A stretch of 64,000 nt of DNA, taken from Arcuatula senhousia. Taxonomy: Eukaryota > Mollusca > Bivalvia > Mytilida > Mytilidae. The DNA is taken from positions 5,325,001 to 5,389,000 of the forward strand of contig OZ020309.1 of NCBI GenBank assembly GCA_963971305.1, written 5' to 3'. The notes beneath the pieces were generated by a model. It worked only from the letters and a program-made list of their open reading frames with translations. It searched no databases and had not been told where the DNA came from. This document shows, piece after piece, positions 32,021 to 43,252 of this stretch; the stretch's first letter is position 1, and each line of letters begins with the position of its first letter. A program made the translations under genes and the position numbers.

Positions 32021-32241
32021 ATGGTTTGAAGGAATTTAAGGTCTTTGTTGACTTAGCCAGTATCTCAGCAGGAAAAGGAGACATGGAGATTGACAAGGTC
32101 AATTGTCTCCACACAGCTATTACGGGATATTCTCCACTAATTTTCAATTTAGAAAAAGATGTAAATGCAGAAGCCTTTCTTAATCTCTGTAGAAAGGTTT
32201 GGAAGGAACTTGAATCAGATCCAGATCTATATAAAAAGCTG
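32021..32241 (+). CDS. RNF213: RNF213-like exon 4: FVDLASISAG block
   Basis: Residues 311-384. Acceptor TTTTAAAG at 32020; phase 1 continues exon 3. It contains FKVFVDLASISAGKGDMEID, one of the most conserved stretches of the RNF213 stalk, followed by NCLHTAITGYSPLIF and a W-KELESDP segment. The donor AAGCTG|GTAATC leaves phase 0. This exon is the firmest single identification of the gene. Confidence 0.95.
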
Positions 32242-32324
32242 GTAATCATATTTTGTTAGAAGAATCATATTTTGCGAGAAAAAAATCTTAACGATAACAA
32301 TTCGTTTTAAGACATTTTATACAA

Positions 32325-33445
32325 CCGCAAAACTTTTGCGATCATATAACATTATGACAATTTCGTTTTCGTTGTCGTTGTTGTCGTCTGGGAACATTTG
32401 GTGTCCGTGCGATAACTTGAGTCTTCACTATATTTTGAAAATTCTTTTTTTATTGCATTCAATTCTGTCAACTAAATGTGTCAATGTTTTTGATATATAT
32501 TGCATCGTTACATGACTACATGACACACCCAAAAACAATTTTTTAACTCATCTGACCAAAGGCCATGTGAGCTTATGCCATCACTTTGCGTTGTTTGTCG
32601 TCCATCGTGGGCCGTCCGTCGTAGTTGTCCGTTAACAAATTGAAAACAAATCTCATCTGAAACCACAAATTAAAATGAAACTTTGCAGGAATGCTATGTG
32701 ATATGTTGGTAACAAACGATCTAAAATTTGGTTTGATTTTATGAAAAATAGAAGATAGGGGAAAATCACTCAAAAGGGCTAATAATTGATTTGGTAACTA
32801 TATTAGATAGAAAAAATCCGAAGGACCTAAGGCTGCTAGTATTTTCAGAATCAGAAGCTCTTCAAAAGTCTCCATTTGGTCGAAGTTGTCAGATGACCCC
32901 TTATAGGGGTAATGGCCCTTTAAATGTCAAAAATTGATTTTTTTCCATGTCTTTCTCCTATAAAATGAAAACTATTGAAAGATTGAGAAAAGTATTTGCT
33001 TGCTTTAACCTTCAGTTCTACAAAATTTTCCGTTTCTGTCGAAAATGCCAGATGATTCCTTATCAGGGTAATGGTCAAGTTGCATTTTTCATGTTTTTGC
33101 CCTATAGAATGAAAACTATGTAACAAAGATAGATTTTGCTTGCCTTAACCTTTATCTCCTTAACCTCTACAAAAAATTCAATTTTATCGAAGTGACCTCT
33201 CATAGAGGTAAAGACCCTTTAAATGTAAAAAGGCGTTTTTAAATGTTTTTGGTCCATAGAATGTAAACCATTGCAGATAAAAAATGCTGTCGGTTGCTTG
33301 AACCATCAGTTCATTAAATTATAAAAAAGTTTTATTTGCATTAAAGTTTTCAGACGACCACTTATATCGGTGATAGCTAATAAATGATTCACTTATAGCT
33401 GAAAGAATAGGTGAGCAATTCAGGCCCCTGTGAGCCTCTTCTTGA
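32325..33445 (-). repeat. degenerate hairpin-element copies
   Basis: A CGCAAAACTTTTGCG hairpin (32326-32340) leads a short copy of the TATACGACCGCAAA family with GTTGTCGTTGTTGTCGTC. From 32545 to 33445 lies a decayed CACCTG-type element: left end CTGACCAAAGGCCATGTGAG, internal GTCAGATGACCCCTTATAGG units, right end AGGTGAGCAATTCAGGCCCC. Confidence 0.6.
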
Positions 33446-34400
33446 AAAGTTGTTTGATTTTCAAAATGTTTTTTTCATGGGAATCCTTGTGAAAATTCAT
33501 GTTTGCGTTATAAATCAGATTTGTAGAAGAATAAGGGGTTAAAGGGGCCGACACCACAAGTTATAAGTGTTTATCTTGACAAATGCTTTTATGCAAATAC
33601 TTAAGTTGTTTAGTTAACAATCCAATTGTTATGAAATTTTTTATGACATAAATAACCACATACGGTAGCTTTCAATTGCATTTGAGGTTTTGGAACCCTA
33701 CTAAAATAATTTAGACAGAAAGGACAAAAAGGGCGTTAAAGAGTTTATTGACAAAACCGCTATAGAACGTTTATTTTTCATTGGATTTTGATCATATTTT
33801 TTCATTCTATTCCTTAATCAATTTTGTTAACGCAATGTGTCAACACCCAAACAAGTTCTTTTTTATTTGTGGAGCGATTTTCAAAATCTTTTATTCATTC
33901 GATCCTTGTGATCGTTTCTATGTGCATTTTTGTCAATAAGATTTGAAGATTTGCATTATTTTGTCAGGTTTATGAGAAATTTGGGGTCAAATGAGTAAGA
34001 AAAAAAAAGACTATTAGAATTTGCCCAACATTGATATAATTTGTCAAATATTCATTATTTATGTATGCCCACCACAGAATATGCATGTATCAAAAACCTT
34101 TCAGGTTCATGACCACCATTGGTTCCATGTGTCCAAAGCATTTGACTATCAATATTGGGCCTCCAACGTACATGACTCAACACGTTGCGGGCATATCATG
34201 CGAGGCTCGTCGTACCTTTTTATTTTGATCTCTTGTTTAAATTAGGGAATGGGTCTTTTCTCTTAAAAAGTTTGCTAACCAATCACATTGTATATAGTAA
34301 AGGGTGTGAAAATTAGAGCTACTTCTAAAACTTGACATCTTTTTTTTCTAATAATGAGATTTGCTTCAGTGTATCCTTTATTAATCAACTACGTAAACCC
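33446..34400. other. intron 4, no gene
   Basis: Contains a dispersed-repeat tail at 34060-34215 (see 22601-23412). Nothing else supported. Confidence 0.4.
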
Positions 34401-34409
34401 CTGTTAGAT

Positions 34410-35330
34410 TTGCAAAATTACAAATACCAAAACGCGGGTATAAACGGTTAATTTTGATATGCTATATATCGATATTTCAAGGAGTAACCTCTCATCAGTA
34501 GCATTTAAACCAAAACATTGGAAGGTCAAAATCCAAAACAGTTGAAAACGAAAAGTACTCAAAACCAAAACGTTCGAACAAGGAAGCCAAATCCAGCACC
34601 GAGGATATCGACCATGTGCATTACAAGGAAAGAAACCTGGTGTTTTTATCAATTTTGAATTTAACAATCGGAAATTTCAGCGACAATGTATTAGAAATTT
34701 TATGGTAATTCGTGTCAGACAAGTCTGACTACCAGGCTTGTGATTACCCTCGGGGACCTCTGGTCCACCAGCAGCGGTTATCGCCCAGTGGTTTCAAAAT
34801 TAAAAATACCAAAACGCGGGTATAAACGGTTAATTTTGATATGCTATATATCGATATTTCAAGGAGTAACCTCTCATCAGAAGCATTTAAACCAAAACAT
34901 TGGAAGGTCAAAATCCAAAACAGTTAGAAACGAAAAGTACTCAAAACCAAAACGTTCGAACAAGGAAGCCAAATCCAGCACCGAGGATATCGGCCATGTG
35001 CATTTCAAGGAAAAAAACCTGGTGTTTTTATCAATTTTGAATTTAACAATGGGTTCAACATGTTGCGGTCCTATCATGCTGAGCTGGGCGTAGCTTTTTA
35101 TTATACCCCTGTTTCAAAGAAATGGGGGTATACTGTTTTACCCTTGTCAGTCCATCAGTTTGTTCCTTCATCTGGTGTTTTTATCAATTTTGAATTTAAC
35201 AATGGGTTCAACATGTTGCGGTCCTATCATGCTGCGCTGGGCGTAGCTTTTTATTATACCCCTGTTTCAAAGAAATGGGGGTATACTGTTTTACCCTTGT
35301 TTAACAATCGGAAATTTCAGCGACCTTAAG
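34410..35330. repeat. directly duplicated dispersed repeat
   Basis: A block of about 265 bp (AATACCAAAACGCGGGTATA to TCAATTTTGAATTTAACAAT) occurs at 34425-34670 and 34805-35050. They are separated by a palindromic GTCAGACAAGTCTGAC and a CCTCTGGTCCACCAGCAGCGG segment. A TATACCCC...GGGGTATA hairpin block is then duplicated at 35102-35140 and 35254-35290. An inverted copy lies at 61370-61680. Confidence 0.7.
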
Positions 35331-35476
35331 AATGAGTTTTAAGTAATACTCAACTGTACTTTCCTTAAAAATATAAATGTATGCTTTTCATAAAGACATG
35401 CTGTTCAGATAGTAAATATTTTATTGCTGTACTTTGCCTTTGTTTTTTCTTGAACAAATTTTATGTGTCTTATTAG

Positions 35477-35629
35477 GCCGATACACAAAGATATTTAGAT
35501 TGGTGGAAAACTTTCAAACAAACACATGGATCTGTAGAGGTCACATCTTTGTTTCAAGTTGAAGCAATAAATGCCAGTGGATCATATTATGTTGGGAACA
35601 TAAAAGAGTTGGCTTCTATTAAGTCCCCA
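35477..35629 (+). CDS. RNF213: RNF213-like exon 5
   Basis: Residues 385-435. The acceptor TATTAG and donor CCCCA|GTAAGT are both strong, phase 0 on each side. It encodes LDWWKTFKQTHGSVEVTSL and AINASGSYYVGNI, aligning with the LEWLKTVNESHGSVE and AINQRGIYVI positions of human RNF213. Confidence 0.92.
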
Positions 35630-35899
35630 GTAAGTATTTTTAGTTGTATGACTATAGGTATTAAGAAAATAATTATCATATCGTCCAAAACATCAATGAT
35701 GGGTCATAAATGATAATTGTGTCATACTTGATAAAAATAAATTTGTAAAGTTATTGCAACCCATAGCAAAGCAGTACAGTTTGCCTGAAAATCGCTCACT
35801 GCAGAATGATTGGGTACACAAGGACTTTATAAAATTGTTTATAACAACATTGTTTGATTTGGTAGGCATTATTACAGAGTTCTTATTTATTCTATTTAG

Positions 35900-36061
35900 A
35901 AGCTGTGTGATGTCTTGGAGCTTAGAGTGTCAGAATATGAAAACAGAAAACTCCAAAAGACCATCTACAATTATGAACATCTCACAGATCTTCAGTCAAG
36001 ACTTATGCTTGTCGCTGGAAAAGCACAACAAGGAAAAGATGCTATAGAGAGATTCATGGAG
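35900..36061 (+). CDS. RNF213: RNF213-like exon 6
   Basis: Residues 436-489. Acceptor TCTATTTAG, donor ATGGAG|GTATGT, phase 0 both sides. It encodes a helical segment YEHLTDLQSRLMLVAGKAQQ and ends ERFME, matching the EELLNKLMLMSGK and VERFSE positions of human RNF213. Confidence 0.9.
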
Positions 36062-36379
36062 GTATGTGATACTGATTTTGTCATGTAAATTTGCACTTCA
36101 GTGGAACAGAGAAGCACCCTTCAAGTTATGATGACCTCTAGCACTGATAAACTGGGGTTTGTATTAAAGGTCGGTAATTCTACACATGTATAATATATAA
36201 ATTAAAATTTGGAAAGATGACTAATTTATGTTACTCCTCGATTGTTTTCTTTGCTCAGGATAAGACCTTATTTGTGCTCGAGGACAAATACAGGATTGTT
36301 ATTTCTCAGATTAACACAAATGTTAAATTTGGATTAAGAAACAAGATTGATGCTTATGTAATTCTATTTCGAGATGACA

Positions 36380-37900
36380 GTTTAAGGTGCAAGACGCAGA
36401 GGTACCAATGGGGTATCCGAATGTTAAAAGTCCGAAAGCGCAGAGACAAAACCAGTAAACACTAACTAGAACGGGACAAAAACAGACAACATGTAAAACA
36501 TGGAAACACAAAATAACTGAATATCAATCAATTCGACTCCATTCGAAAAAAGAGTGAACTCAGATGCTCTGGAAGAGGAAGCAGTTCCTGCTTGCTATAG
36601 CACCCCTCGCGTTGCCAACAGTCAATTCAGCGTGTCAAATCCGGTAAAGGAAGACAAAACAAAACTCTATGACAAACCAACATCTGCACTTATCTGAGAG
36701 ATTTGTCTACAAGTTCGGAATTAATACAAATGTACATTGAAAGACATAGAGGTAATAAGGTAAAATTCACAGAGTTCAAATATGCATAGTTATTATACCC
36801 CTCTTCGGAAAAAGGGGGTATACTTTTTTACCATTGTCTTTCCGTCCGTCCGTCCGTTTGTTCGTTCGTTAGTCCGTATCAAAAATTCCGTCGCAGTTTT
36901 ATAAGCAACTATATGAGATATAGGTCTAAAATTCTGTATCAGCTTTATCATATGTTACCGTATAATCTATACCGGATTTTTTTTTATCTTAGGTCAATAA
37001 CTTCCTGTTTACCGAATACTTTTACTTTTTCATATGTGTATACATGGAACATTTCTGTCACAGTTTTTTATGTTACTGCATGACGCAGATGTCTGATATT
37101 TTGCATACAGTTTTATCCTTATTTACATTACTATATGGCGTACATCGACTTTTTCACATGTGCATACATGCAACATTTCCGTCACAGTTTTCTATGTAAC
37201 TGCATGACACAAAGTTCTGATATTTTGTAAACAGTTTTATCCAATGAAAGAAGCAAAAGTATACCAAAAGGGGTAATCAGTATCATAAAACCGTCAAGAC
37301 AAACAAAGAAAAAACCGGCAGACAAAAAATCATCAAAACAAAACAAATCACATAACAACATGAAACACACACACATAACAACAAAACCGCATTCAGCAAC
37401 GTGAACTCAAGTCGAAACGAGAGTGAACTCAGGTGCTCCGGGAGAGTAAGCAGTTCCTGCTTGCTATAGCACACCCGTCACGTTGCCAAAGATCGATTTA
37501 GTGTCGGTCAAATCCGGAAAAGGATGACACTGCAAAACTCTATGTCAAACCAACATCTGTGCTCATCTGAGAGATAGAAATCCCGTATTTGTATACAAGC
37601 ACATGATGTCTTTCGTAAAATTTCTTGAGTTATGATAACAACCTGGGAGCAACGTACCCCTTGTTTTAACAATTTGCTTGTCAGCCGTGTAGCTCTATCA
37701 AGGAAGTCGTTGTACTCCCCACATGCTCTGGAATAACGAATCAATTGTGATACGTAAACTCCATATGCTGGAGCGGACGGAATGTTGCTACACAGAAAGG
37801 GAAAGTTAACTATTGGAAAGTTGAAGTCATCACGTTTGTCATAGAGCTTTGTACAAAGCCTTCTTTGTGTATCAATTTCCAGAAATAGATCCAAATATGA
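36380..37900 (-). pseudogene. Penelope-like reverse transcriptase, C-terminal fragment
   Basis: On the minus strand 37894-37508 encodes KLYDKRDDFNFPIVNFPFL, SNIPSAPAYGVYVSQLIRYS and LKQGV. These are the C-terminal motifs of a reverse transcriptase common in bivalve genomes that I associate with Penelope-like elements. Downstream on that strand is 3' sequence (GCTATAGCAAGCAGGAACTG, TACCAATGGGG complement), broken by a TATACCCC-hairpin repeat at 36795-37260. No intact frame. Confidence 0.65.
36795..37260 (+). repeat. TATACCCC-hairpin repeat
   Basis: ATACCCC and GGGGGTAT arms around a TTCGG-containing loop at 36800-36822, then a GTCCGTCCGTCCGTTTGTTCG tract. Two units follow with CAGTTTTATAAGC, TTTCACATGTG and TTTTATCC phrases. 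Confidence 0.65.
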
Positions 37901-38365
37901 AGCGGACCTCCTAGATTTTGTAGTGTCCTTTATCTCAAGTTCCTTCGGATATATGAGAAGTAACTAGTCACCAAATCGAGGGTTGTTTTATAGTTCAAAG
38001 TTTCAGGAACAAAACTTTTTTTTCTTATATTACAGTACATGTTTTATATAATTTCTAAACAGTTCCTAAATTGAATTAAAAACCTTTTTTCATTTGTCTG
38101 TAATGAATTCAAATGTATACAGTAGAATAGAGAATTTTAAAAAATCAAGGTATATTTCAAATAAATACACTATGCATGAAAAATTTTAGACAATTATTTT
38201 ACAGAAAAGAATATAATGCATACTTTTAAAATAATGCACAAAAATAGTACTTCGTTCAGTTTTCTTAGAACAAGGGACACCCAAAATATGTTAAACGGAA
38301 ATAGAATTGCGTCTTAACATGAACATGAAAAAGAAAGCGACGTTCTTTCTGGGTGGGTAAAGTCT

Positions 38366-39319
38366 ATGAGGTCGTTGGTTTTGAAAAGGATTAACTCTTT
38401 GAAAGGCTCGATGAGCACCAAGGCAACATCTATTTTCAACAACCCTGATGTTGCAAAGACATTGTCCACCTTACATGATAAATATGTTGTCGTATCTGCT
38501 GATAAAGCGCCTAGCAACATCATTTTCGTATGCAAAAGACACTATATTGATTGTTTAACAGCTGAATTAGGGGTTGGTTGTAATAGCAAAAGCACCACAT
38601 ATACAGCAACAACACTGTCAAAGGAGGAAAAAATCAGCAATCATAATTCTGTCATTTCTTCCTTTGGCATTTCTGTTGACAAAAAGAACGATGACGTTCC
38701 ATCCTTGTATTGGATTCCAAAGTTACATAAAATTCCATACAAGCAACGATTTATTGCTAGGTCATCCAAATGTACAACTAAGCCTCTTTCAGTTTTGTTA
38801 ACATCAATATTGATGGCATTAAAATCAAGCCTTCAAAAGTATTTCGATTGTTGATACTCTAGAAATGGCGTCAATCAAATGTGGATTCTCAAAAATTCTA
38901 AAGAACTGATGGAAAATCTCCATTCTAAGTCATTTTCATCATGTAATAGCATTAAAACGTTTGATGTCTCTACATTATATACTTCAATTCCACATTCATA
39001 ATTAAAATTTCGTTTGGCACAACTGATTAAACGTAGCTTTTTAAAAAAGAACGGAAAACGCAGGTACAAGCATTTGGTAGTCGGTTATAAAAAGACTTAC
39101 TTTGTCATCCAAGAGTCTTGCAAGAAAAACAAATTTACAGAAGATCAAATAATAGAAATGCTCAACTTTCTAATCGACAACATATATATTTGTACAGTTT
39201 GGGGGACGTGTTTTTCAGCAGACAATAGGTATCCCAATGGGCACAAATTGTGCACCATTGCTCGCCGATTTGTTTCTTCATTCATATGAAGCGGACTTCT
39301 TACAATCACTTCTAGACAA
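38366..39319 (+). pseudogene. Penelope-like reverse transcriptase, N-terminal and middle part
   Basis: 38366-38854 is open (162 codons) and includes DKYVVVSADKAPSNIIFVCK, SLYWIPKLHKIPYKQRFIAR and SSKCTTKPLS, the RT fingers/palm motifs of this family. A stop at 38854 and frame changes follow. Remnants read QMWILKNSKEL and SIKTFDVSTLYTSIP (38876-38998), then KRRYKHLVVGYKKTYFV...DQIIEMLNFLIDNI (39014-39230). The frame is cut by the element at 39320 and resumes at 40847 with the catalytic YIDD. Dead copy. Confidence 0.75.
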
Positions 39320-40846
39320 CAAGAGGCTCCCAAGAGCCTGAATCGCTCACCTGAACTACACAGATACATATATTTTTAGATATTATTGTGCTTAACCATA
39401 TGGGATTTAAATTTATGAAATATCTTGGTTAGTTTTCAAGATATTGGGCTTAATAAGTGCAAATTTGGCAAAAATAAGGAAAAAGAACAATAACTCCCAC
39501 ATCAGCAGTCAAATCTTTTCCGAAATTTCAGGACAGGTAGATCTTAATATGCCGATCACTTTTTGATTCTTACACAATTTTGATATCTGAAACCAGCTTT
39601 GAGTTATTAGCAAAAAAATGAAATTTGCCCCTATGTTCTATTTTTAGCCATGGCGGCCATGTTTTTTTACAAATCAAAAATCTGAACGATAGAGTTGTAG
39701 CATATAAGCTATCAAACAGTGTGCCATGTTAAGATGCAGTTGGTCTTACCGTTTCAGACAAGTCAGGGGAAAAGTAATGAACAATGGTAAATATTGACGC
39801 TTTAAGGGCCATAACTCCTATAAGAAATGGTTCTACAGCTTTGACCTAATTACATGAAATGTAGATCTTGATGTGCTTAATCATATGCAATTTGAATTTT
39901 TGAAATACCTTGTATAGTTTTCAAGATATAGGGCTACATAAGTGAAACATTTTGAAAAAAAAACAGAAAAAGGGCAATAACTCCTATGTCGTTTGTTGGA
40001 TCCTCTTGAAAATTTCAGAGCAGGTAGATCTTGAGATGCTAACCACTTTTGTCTCCTATCAGAATTTTGATATCTGTTACTGTTTTTGAGTTATTTGCAA
40101 AAAACTGTAATTTGACCCATATGTTCTATTTTAAGCCATGGAGGCCATATTTTTTGACGAATCAAAAATCCGAACGATAGAATAGTAGCATTAATGCTAT
40201 TAAACAACTGTGCCAAGTTTGATTGAAGTTTGATGAATGTTGTCAGACAAGTAAATCTTTAAAATTCAGGGAAATAGTAATGAAAAATGGTAAATTTTGA
40301 AGCTTTAAGGGCCATAACTCCTAAAAGAAATGGTTCTACAGCTTTGACTTAATTACTTGAAATGTAGATCTTGATGTGCTTAATGATATGCAATTTGAAT
40401 TTTTAAAATATCTTGTATAGTTTTCAAGATATAGGGCTAAATAAGTGCAAAATTTTGAAAAAATCCAGAAAAAGGGCAATAACTCCTAATTGGTTGTTGG
40501 ATCTTTTTGAAAATTTCTGGGCAGGTAGATCTTGAGGTGCTGATCACTTTTACCCTGCCAGAATTTTGATATCTGTGACTGTTTTTGAGTTATTTGCAAA
40601 AAACTGTATTTGACCCCCCTGTTCTATTTTTAGCCATGGCGGCCATGTTTTTTTACGAATCAAAAATCCGAACGATAGTTTTGTAGGCCATACCCTAAAG
40701 ATCAGCTACACAAAGTTTGGTTTCAATTGGACTTATGGTGTCAGAGGAGTTAACGTTTGAAAAAGTTTACGGACGGACGGACGACGGACGACGGACGCCA
40801 AGTGACGCCAATAGCTCACATGACCCTTCGGGTCAGGTGAGCTAAA
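39320..40846 (+). mobile_element. CACCTG-hairpin element, copy 3, inside the reverse transcriptase
   Basis: Left end AACAAGAGGCTCCCAAGAGCC then TCGCTCACCTGA. Right end GACGGACGACGGACGCC, then TCACATGACCC, loop TTC, GGGTCAGGTGA and GCTA. The reverse-transcriptase reading (LLDN... to KKDRKLALSFN) is rebuilt when the element is removed. It contains three internal units with AAGGGCCATAACTCCT and CTATTTTTAGCCATGGCGGC. No ORF. Confidence 0.8.
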
Positions 40847-40927
40847 AAGGACCGCAAACTTGCTCTATCCTTCAATCTCACATTTCGTTATATTGATGAT
40901 GTCCTTTGGTGTTGTGCATACATGTAA
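40847..40927 (+). pseudogene. reverse transcriptase continuation with YIDD
   Basis: Reads KDRKLALSFNLTFRYIDDVL before stopping. It contains the RT catalytic YxDD motif and continues the frame interrupted at 39319. Confidence 0.75.
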
Positions 40928-41095
40928 CTCTTAATTATGCATGGTATTGTAACATATAAAAAAGTCTTGAAACAAACAATGATAATAGAATCATCTATTC
41001 ACTTACTTATCCGCTCAAGGAAATCAAAATTTTTGTCCAGAATGTCTTTTACCCAAATTATTGAATTAATTTTATTGACTTTGTACATTTTCTAG

Positions 41096-41732
41096 ATTTT
41101 AGATGCAGCCGTGAGACTGGCCAATGTTTATACCAGACTGGTAACAGATGGATGTGTACTATTTTCACAGTGGTATGTCAAAATTTTGTGTGATCCAACC
41201 AGAACAGCATGCGTCCACATCAATTTTGGAACTGGCGATGATAGAAACACACTGAAGGGCAGATTAGACAACAAATTCCAAGATGTTGGTTCCATTGTCC
41301 CCGAAATTGCACGATTTTTAGAAAACTGTCATTCCAAATGGCTTGAGTTTATAGATCAAAGGAGAGAAAAGTTTGTCTTTCTTAACTATTTCACTATCGA
41401 TCAAATGGTTATTTTACAACAAGAACTTGTCAAAATTGGATCAGATGAAGAACCTTCCATACTGATCTATCCTATGCTGTCAGCAATAAAGAAAGGATGT
41501 ACACAAGAACATCTAGAGAAGGCTATGAAAGAAGCAAAGAAAGATATAAAACAAAAACAGGAAGCAAACAGGCAGGAGGAAATGAATCAGGCTGATGATG
41601 CAGCGGAAAAGAAGAGCGATGAGTCAAAGGCAGATAAAACACAAATATTCTTAGAGGAGCTTGAAAAGACATATCCAATTGAACTTGCCCGTGAAGCATT
41701 AAACCACTTTGACCCCGAAGACCTAGATTCAG
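41096..41732 (+). CDS. RNF213: RNF213-like exon 7 (largest exon)
   Basis: Residues 490-701. Acceptor TTTTCTAG at 41095; phase 0 to phase 1. It begins ILDAAVRLANVYTRLVTDG and contains VLFSQW, INFGTG, FLNYFTIDQMVILQQELV and PMLSAIKKGCTQEHL, in the same order and spacing as the NMLFRTW, MDFGL, FYLNFYTAEQLVYL and MLSFIKSNCT landmarks of human RNF213. A Lys/Glu/Gln-rich low-complexity stretch (residues about 630-675) follows, then an LEELEKTYPIELAREAL helix. Donor TTCAG|GTAAAA. Confidence 0.93.
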
Positions 41733-41914
41733 GTAAAAATATAAATCATTGATAGAACTGTCTTTATACCAACCATGGACCATGAAGTAGCAACACCGTC
41801 TTATGGCTAAATTAGTCTTTTATGATTTAGAATGTTAATTTCTACATTAAGGATGGACACTCTTCATGTTTCAGAATTTCAGTCTAATTTAAAAATTCCA
41901 CTAGACTTTACCTT

Positions 41915-43178
41915 GAATATCTTAGTAATTATTTGGTTCCCCTGTTTGGTATTTTTGGTTATACTGTTCTATGCTCTTCATATTCATACAGTGTTTGGCA
42001 TTTTCAATATTTTTGGTAGAGCGCCTCTGATGAGTCTTGAATAGACGAAACGCGCGTCAGGCGTAGCAAAATTTATTGTCTGGAACTTTGTTGTCATTTG
42101 TATTTCGAACACACGTGAAGGTTAGCACTGCTGGTGGAGTGTAAATTCCCCGAGGTTAGCCCGCTCCGGCACCAACACTTTTGAGTTGGAGAATACATCA
42201 AAGCTTTAAATCATCCGTCTAAATTTCAAAATTATCTAAACCCTAAGGTTCTTCCTACCCCAGACATAGGTTGAATATCTTAGTAATTATTTGGTTCCCC
42301 TGTTTGGTATTTTTGGTTATACTGTTCTATGCTCTTCATATTCATACAGTGTTTGGCATTTTCAATATTTTTGGTAGAGCGCCTCTGATGAGTCTTGAAT
42401 AGACGAAACGCGCGTCAGGCGTAGCAAAATTTATTGTCTGGAACTTTGTTGTCATTTGTATTTCGAACACACGTAAAGGTTAGCACTGCTGGTGGAGTGT
42501 AAATTCCCCGAGGTTAGCCCGCTCCGGCACCAACACTTTTGAGTTGGAGAATACATCAAAGCTTTAAATCATCCGTCTAAATTTCAAAATTATCTAAACC
42601 CTAAGGTTCTTCCTACCCCAGACATAGGTTGAATATCTTAGTAATTATTTGGTTCCCCTGTTTGGTATTTTTGGTTATACTGTTCTATGCTCTTCATATT
42701 CATACAGTGTTTGGCATTTTCAATATTTTTGGTAGAGCGCCTCTGATGAGCCTTGAATAGACGAAACGCGCGTCAGGCGTAGCAAAATTTATTGTCTGGA
42801 ACTTTGTTGTCATTTGTATTTCGAACACACGTGAAGGTTAGCACTGCTGGTGGAGTGTTAATTCCCCGAGGTTAGCCCGCTCCGGCACCAACACTTTTGA
42901 GTTGGAGAATACATCAAAGCTTTAAATCATCTGTCTAAATTTCAAAATTATCTAAACCCTAAGGTTCTTCCTACCCCAGACATAGGTTGAATATCTTAGT
43001 AATTATTTGGTTCCCCTGTTTGGTATTTTTGGTTATACTGTTCTATGCTCTTCATATTCATACAGTGTTTGGCATTTTCAATATTTTTGGCAGAGCGCCT
43101 CTGATGAGTCTTGAATAGACGAAACGCGCGTCAGGCGTAGCAAAATTTATTGTCTGGAACTTTGTTGTCATTTGTATT
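41915..43178 (+). repeat. 358-bp tandem repeat, 3.5 units
   Basis: The landmark AGACGAAACGCGCGTC occurs at 42043, 42401, 42759 and 43117, exactly 358 bp apart. Units begin GAATATCTTAGTAATTATTTGG and include GAGCGCCTCTGATGAGTC, ATTGTCTGGAACTTTGTTG and CTACCCCAGACATAGG. Near-identity between units indicates recent amplification. Single copies or fragments lie at 20900-22600 (interrupted) and 28840-28945. Confidence 0.95.
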
Positions 43179-43252
43179 TAATTACTGAAGACATTTTGTG
43201 CACACTGACCCCTACTTTTTATGACATTTTCTGATAATATAAACCTAAACTA

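Noticed and set aside
41832..42044. 70-codon ORF just after exon 7
   Set aside because: Lies in the 358-bp tandem repeat; no splice continuity and no domain.
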